Of a stretch of DNA of 35,198 bases, positions 32,091 to 35,198 are shown piece after piece. Each line of letters starts with the position of its first letter. Positions within the stretch are counted from its first letter, which is position 1. Under the pieces are notes generated by a model. It did no database searches, had not been told where the DNA came from, and worked only from the letters and a program-made list of their open reading frames with translations. This DNA is from Mansonella perstans. Lineage: Eukaryota; Nematoda; Chromadorea; Rhabditida; Onchocercidae. Location of the stretch: NCBI GenBank assembly GCA_037074765.1, contig JBAMDO010000363.1:1-35198 (forward strand), written 5' to 3'. The position numbers were made by a program, and so were the translations under genes.

Positions 32091-32385
32091 AGGATTTAAT
32101 TTACAATCATATACAGAAATACAAACAATTCAATGATTTTAAAAAAAGCCGTATTGCAATCTTTACTTACTTATGTGAATAAATTTATAGTTTTACGGGT
32201 CCATTGTGAGCAAAAAAAAAAACAACAAGCAATTTTCTTTCATATAAAATTACTAATTAATCTGTTAGGTGTTATAATGATGTGATATATTCCTATGCCT
32301 CACTGATTTGACACAAATCACCGCTGTCCAGCCATTTTCACCAATCAACATTATGTCGTGTTCGTCACATGGTATGTATTTGTGT

Positions 32386-32389
<4 letters not shown>

Positions 32390-32423
<34 letters not shown>

Positions 32424-32475
32424 GTACATCTGTGTGCAATTTGTGTGTCTGTGTGTGTATGCATGTGTATGAATC
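32390..32475. repeat. (TA)n followed by (TG)n microsatellite
   Basis: About 15 TA units (32390-32419), then TGTG-rich sequence to about 32475. It produces a spurious ORF of Tyr/Ile and Cys/Val. Confidence 0.9.
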
Positions 32476-33130
32476 TGTGCTTATGCGTGTTCCAAAACAT
32501 CAACAACAAAACTAAAATTATTCAATTTTTTCTCACCAGCCACTTTATTCTAATATAAAAAGTAATATTGAATTGCAACTGCTTGATTTTTGCACAAACT
32601 TTGAACAGAAAAATTTTGTCATTAGCTTGTTACAAAATTCACAGAATGTGAAAAAAAAAGATTTGCCTTTCATGACTTATATCGTAATATGAAATGTTTT
32701 AAAATTAAATAAACCTGTTAGGAAAAACCAAAGCAATTCCTTTGTGCAAATATTTTAATTTAAATTTTTAACTGAAAAGAATGATTCGTGCAGTTATTTT
32801 CAATTCCTTATTGTTCAATTAATTTGTTATGTTCATTGTTTTAAAGAAGCAATGACTGTCTTTTTCCAACATGTGGAAAATGGTTTTCCTGTTTATTACC
32901 AGTTTCTAAACCAATATGTCTACAGTAATAGATAAAACATCCATTGTATCGGTGTAATCTTATCCCATATATCTCCTTTTTCCAAGCATCTATCAGTTGT
33001 CAATGGCTAAAATTCTCTAAAGAACTCCTATAGTGTTAATTTTTTGCATAGTACGAACTACAAAAGAGATGAAGTCAATCATTATCCTTTAGTTTTTCAT
33101 TTCATCATCACCTGATTTTCTTCTTTCCTG

Positions 33131-33264
33131 AGTTCTCCCAAATCAACGGAACGTCGAATCACGGGCGATCCAAGTGAACGACTCCATCATCATTTTCTGT
33201 CTGTACTGTTATTTGCGTCAAATCAATAAACAATGCCGAGAATCATTTCCATGGCAAATCTATG
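33131..33264 (+). other. GC-richer open stretch, possible unassigned exon
   Basis: After a TTTCCTGAG acceptor-like site the plus strand stays open for about 44 codons (starting LPNQRNVESRAIQ) up to a GGTAAATAT donor-like site. Base composition is less AT-rich than its surroundings. I do not recognise the peptide and no partner exon is visible, so this may equally be non-coding regulatory DNA. Confidence 0.2.
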
Positions 33265-35198
33265 GTAAATATATCTATCAAATAATACAATGAAATTGTT
33301 TCATTAATGATTTGCTATTAATTAGTGAGTTATTAATTTTGGTTGATTCATTGTTTCAACTGATAATTGCATATTTGGCAGTTGAAAAGTGCACTAATTC
33401 ATTTTAAACTTCATTCTTTGCAGTTTCAATAATCTTGATTTATTCATTCAAATTTTTTTACTATCTATTTTCAATGGGAAATTTTTCAAAATTTTTAGAG
33501 TTTTTTACATACACCGTTTGTCGTATCAAAATTCTGACCTCTAACACTTGCGTCTTCTTCATGTCGCATTTTATGATGCAAAGAAAGTTTTAATTTTCAG
33601 CTGTTTTTAAAAGGAAAAACAACACGAACTTCGTGAATGAAGGAAGTTCTTTTTCTTTTTTTTGACAAAAATTACAAATAGCACAATTGAGCTTGAAAAA
33701 GAAAAATTTCCATGGGCAGATAATCAAATACAAATTGCAGACTTTGTCTTGACATTGAATAAAAGAATTTAATTTATGCAGCATGCAGCTTCATTTATAA
33801 GCCTCGTTAGTCAGTTGTTTAGTGAAGCTAAAGTATTTGAGTCTATCTGTTAGTTTTCCATTCACGCTCATTCATTATTTGCGATATTTGATTGAATTAA
33901 GAAATTAATTTTCAAAAAGTAAATTTTGTTCTAAATTTAGCAATGAATTGATGTCGTTTAATATTACTTCAGGCGCAACAATTTCTGGAGGCAAATGTCA
34001 CCAAACCGTACTGAAAGCCAAATTTCTGCAACTAAGCTTAGTCCAATGATTAAGCCCAATTTAATTTTCAGTGCGAAAAATTTGATAAGGAAAAAACCTG
34101 TTTTTTTTGGAAAAATCTTCTTTTGTTTTTGAAAGGTAAAATAATGTTTTTTGAAAAAAGAGACGGCAAAACAAAGGAATGATTGAAATTTCGTACATCT
34201 ATGATTCATGTTACCACTGAAGACCTTATAAGCCTTGTAAGGCTCTTTTTAAGCCTTTTTTGGCCCCTTTTATTTCCGAAAATAGTTTGCTTTTTCTAGA
34301 GCCATTTTTTAGTTTTTAATCAATACACCTCGACTTCACAATCATTTTCGTTTTCTTTATCTTAACTAAGCCATTGGAAAAATGAAATTATGGTGATTTT
34401 TGATATCATCAATTGTTAGCTGAGTACTTTAATTAGCATTTAATATCAGTACTTGATTGCTTACCGTTAATTTCGATGACTGTTTACTTTCTTTCTCTTC
34501 TTTCACCAATTTTCTCGAAAGAATTATGAAACAGTAAAAAAAAGTGTTTCTTAGGCTCATGTTAATATTGTTATTCCAATTAATTAACGATGGGTTAGCA
34601 ATGCAGTGAAGGGAGATTCTCCAAATCCAACCGAATATTTTTGATCTTTTGCATTGTGTTTCAAATGTGAATAACTCCCGACAAATCCTTTTGATAAATG
34701 CTTTATAATTTTAAAAAACAATGAATAGTAGCAGTGCTAATTGACTAATTTATTTGTTAATTAAAAAATATGATATCAGCACAAGTAGTATGTGCAATAA
34801 TACCGAAACAAATTTTTCTTTCATAACAAATTATTTCACGATTATTTGTCATTAGAAGACAAAAAACGAGTGATTTGACTAGTCCATAATGTCAATAATT
34901 TCAAAAAAAAATTTTTCTAATCATGCAATGAATGATGTACAATCTAATTTGGTTTAACGAAAGTAAACTCGGAGGTTAAACCAATTAGAGTAATTCAAGA
35001 TCGATGGGCAAATCAAAAATACCTTTGACCATTGGCCATTCTTTTTAAAATGTCCGGTTTCATGCATACTTTTTTTGCAATTCAAATTAAGTTACGGACA
35101 AAAACATAAGAGTTTACTTGGACAACATACTTTGATTGAGAACAAAGAGAACATGGACTAAGTATTGATGGTATTTTATGGAAAAATTAACAGTCAAA

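Larger units (their letters stand above)
29810..35198. other. Right-hand intergenic region without a supported gene
   Basis: About 5.4 kb with no exon chain. It holds the T/G block at 30.3 kb, a four-unit degenerate repeat (31962-32090), TA and TG microsatellites (32390-32475), a GC-richer open stretch at 33131-33264 and a small hairpin near 34230. ORFs at 30039-30456, 33590-33784 and 33964-34209 are short, rich in Phe/Lys from A/T runs, and lack splice support. It may be upstream sequence or large introns of a gene beyond the window. Confidence 0.45.

Noticed and set aside
33964..34209. Minus-strand 81-codon ORF with a hydrophobic segment
   Set aside because: The Phe/Lys runs follow A/T homopolymers. 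There is no acceptor/donor pair and no recognisable family.
34224..34237. AGCCTT-GT-AAGGCT hairpin as a terminator
   Set aside because: Rho-independent terminators do not apply in a nematode nuclear genome, and a 6-bp stem is not significant here.
1..35198. tRNA, rRNA, CRISPR or prokaryotic mobile element
   Set aside because: By eye I found no tRNA B-box-type sequence, rRNA segment, spaced direct-repeat array or transposase ORF. A tRNAscan-SE and Infernal run would settle it.

Overview
The window looks like nuclear DNA of a nematode, most likely a filarial or other clade III parasite. It is strongly AT-rich, has many poly-A/T runs and microsatellites, and its genes are split into small exons with worm-type splice sites (TTTCAG acceptors, GTAAGT/GTATGT donors). 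No long prokaryotic-style ORF, operon, rRNA, tRNA or CRISPR array is visible. The species cannot be fixed from this sequence alone.

Two multi-exon genes, both on the minus strand, could be reconstructed exon by exon with splice phases. (1) Positions 1860-6095 encode a septin GTPase in 11 exons, about 434 residues, closest in type to SEPT7/UNC-59. It has a clean TTTTTTCAG acceptor 31 nt before its ATG, probably a spliced-leader site. (2) Positions 9299-27116 encode a regulator of G-protein signalling with an upstream C2 domain (RGS-7/RGS3-like). I count about 19 exons and about 891 residues over nearly 18 kb, including a 5.7-kb intron. All RGS4-equivalent contact residues that I can align are present, so the RGS domain is probably an active GAP. 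Two in-frame internal ATGs could give shorter isoforms without C2.

Layout: 1-656 holds a possible plus-strand small membrane-protein ORF or terminal exon (423-656). 657-1859 is intergenic with a CA microsatellite. 1860-6095 is the septin. 6127-9298 is the septin upstream region, with degenerate tandem repeats and AT microsatellites. 9299-27116 is the C2-RGS gene. 27117-35198 has no gene I can support. It does hold the presumed RGS promoter, a 26-bp duplication with two DR1-like nuclear-receptor sites, a GAATG-type minisatellite (29482-29809), a T/G homopolymer block near 30.3 kb and several short local duplications.

The two genes do not form an obvious pathway. The septin is cytoskeletal (cytokinesis, cell shape). 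The RGS protein would switch off heterotrimeric G-protein signalling. They lie head-to-tail about 3.2 kb apart, too far for a typical worm operon. I saw no clear evidence of a novel multi-gene system. The most interesting items are the possible alternative RGS isoforms, the DR1 pair and the recurrent 26-40-bp local duplications.
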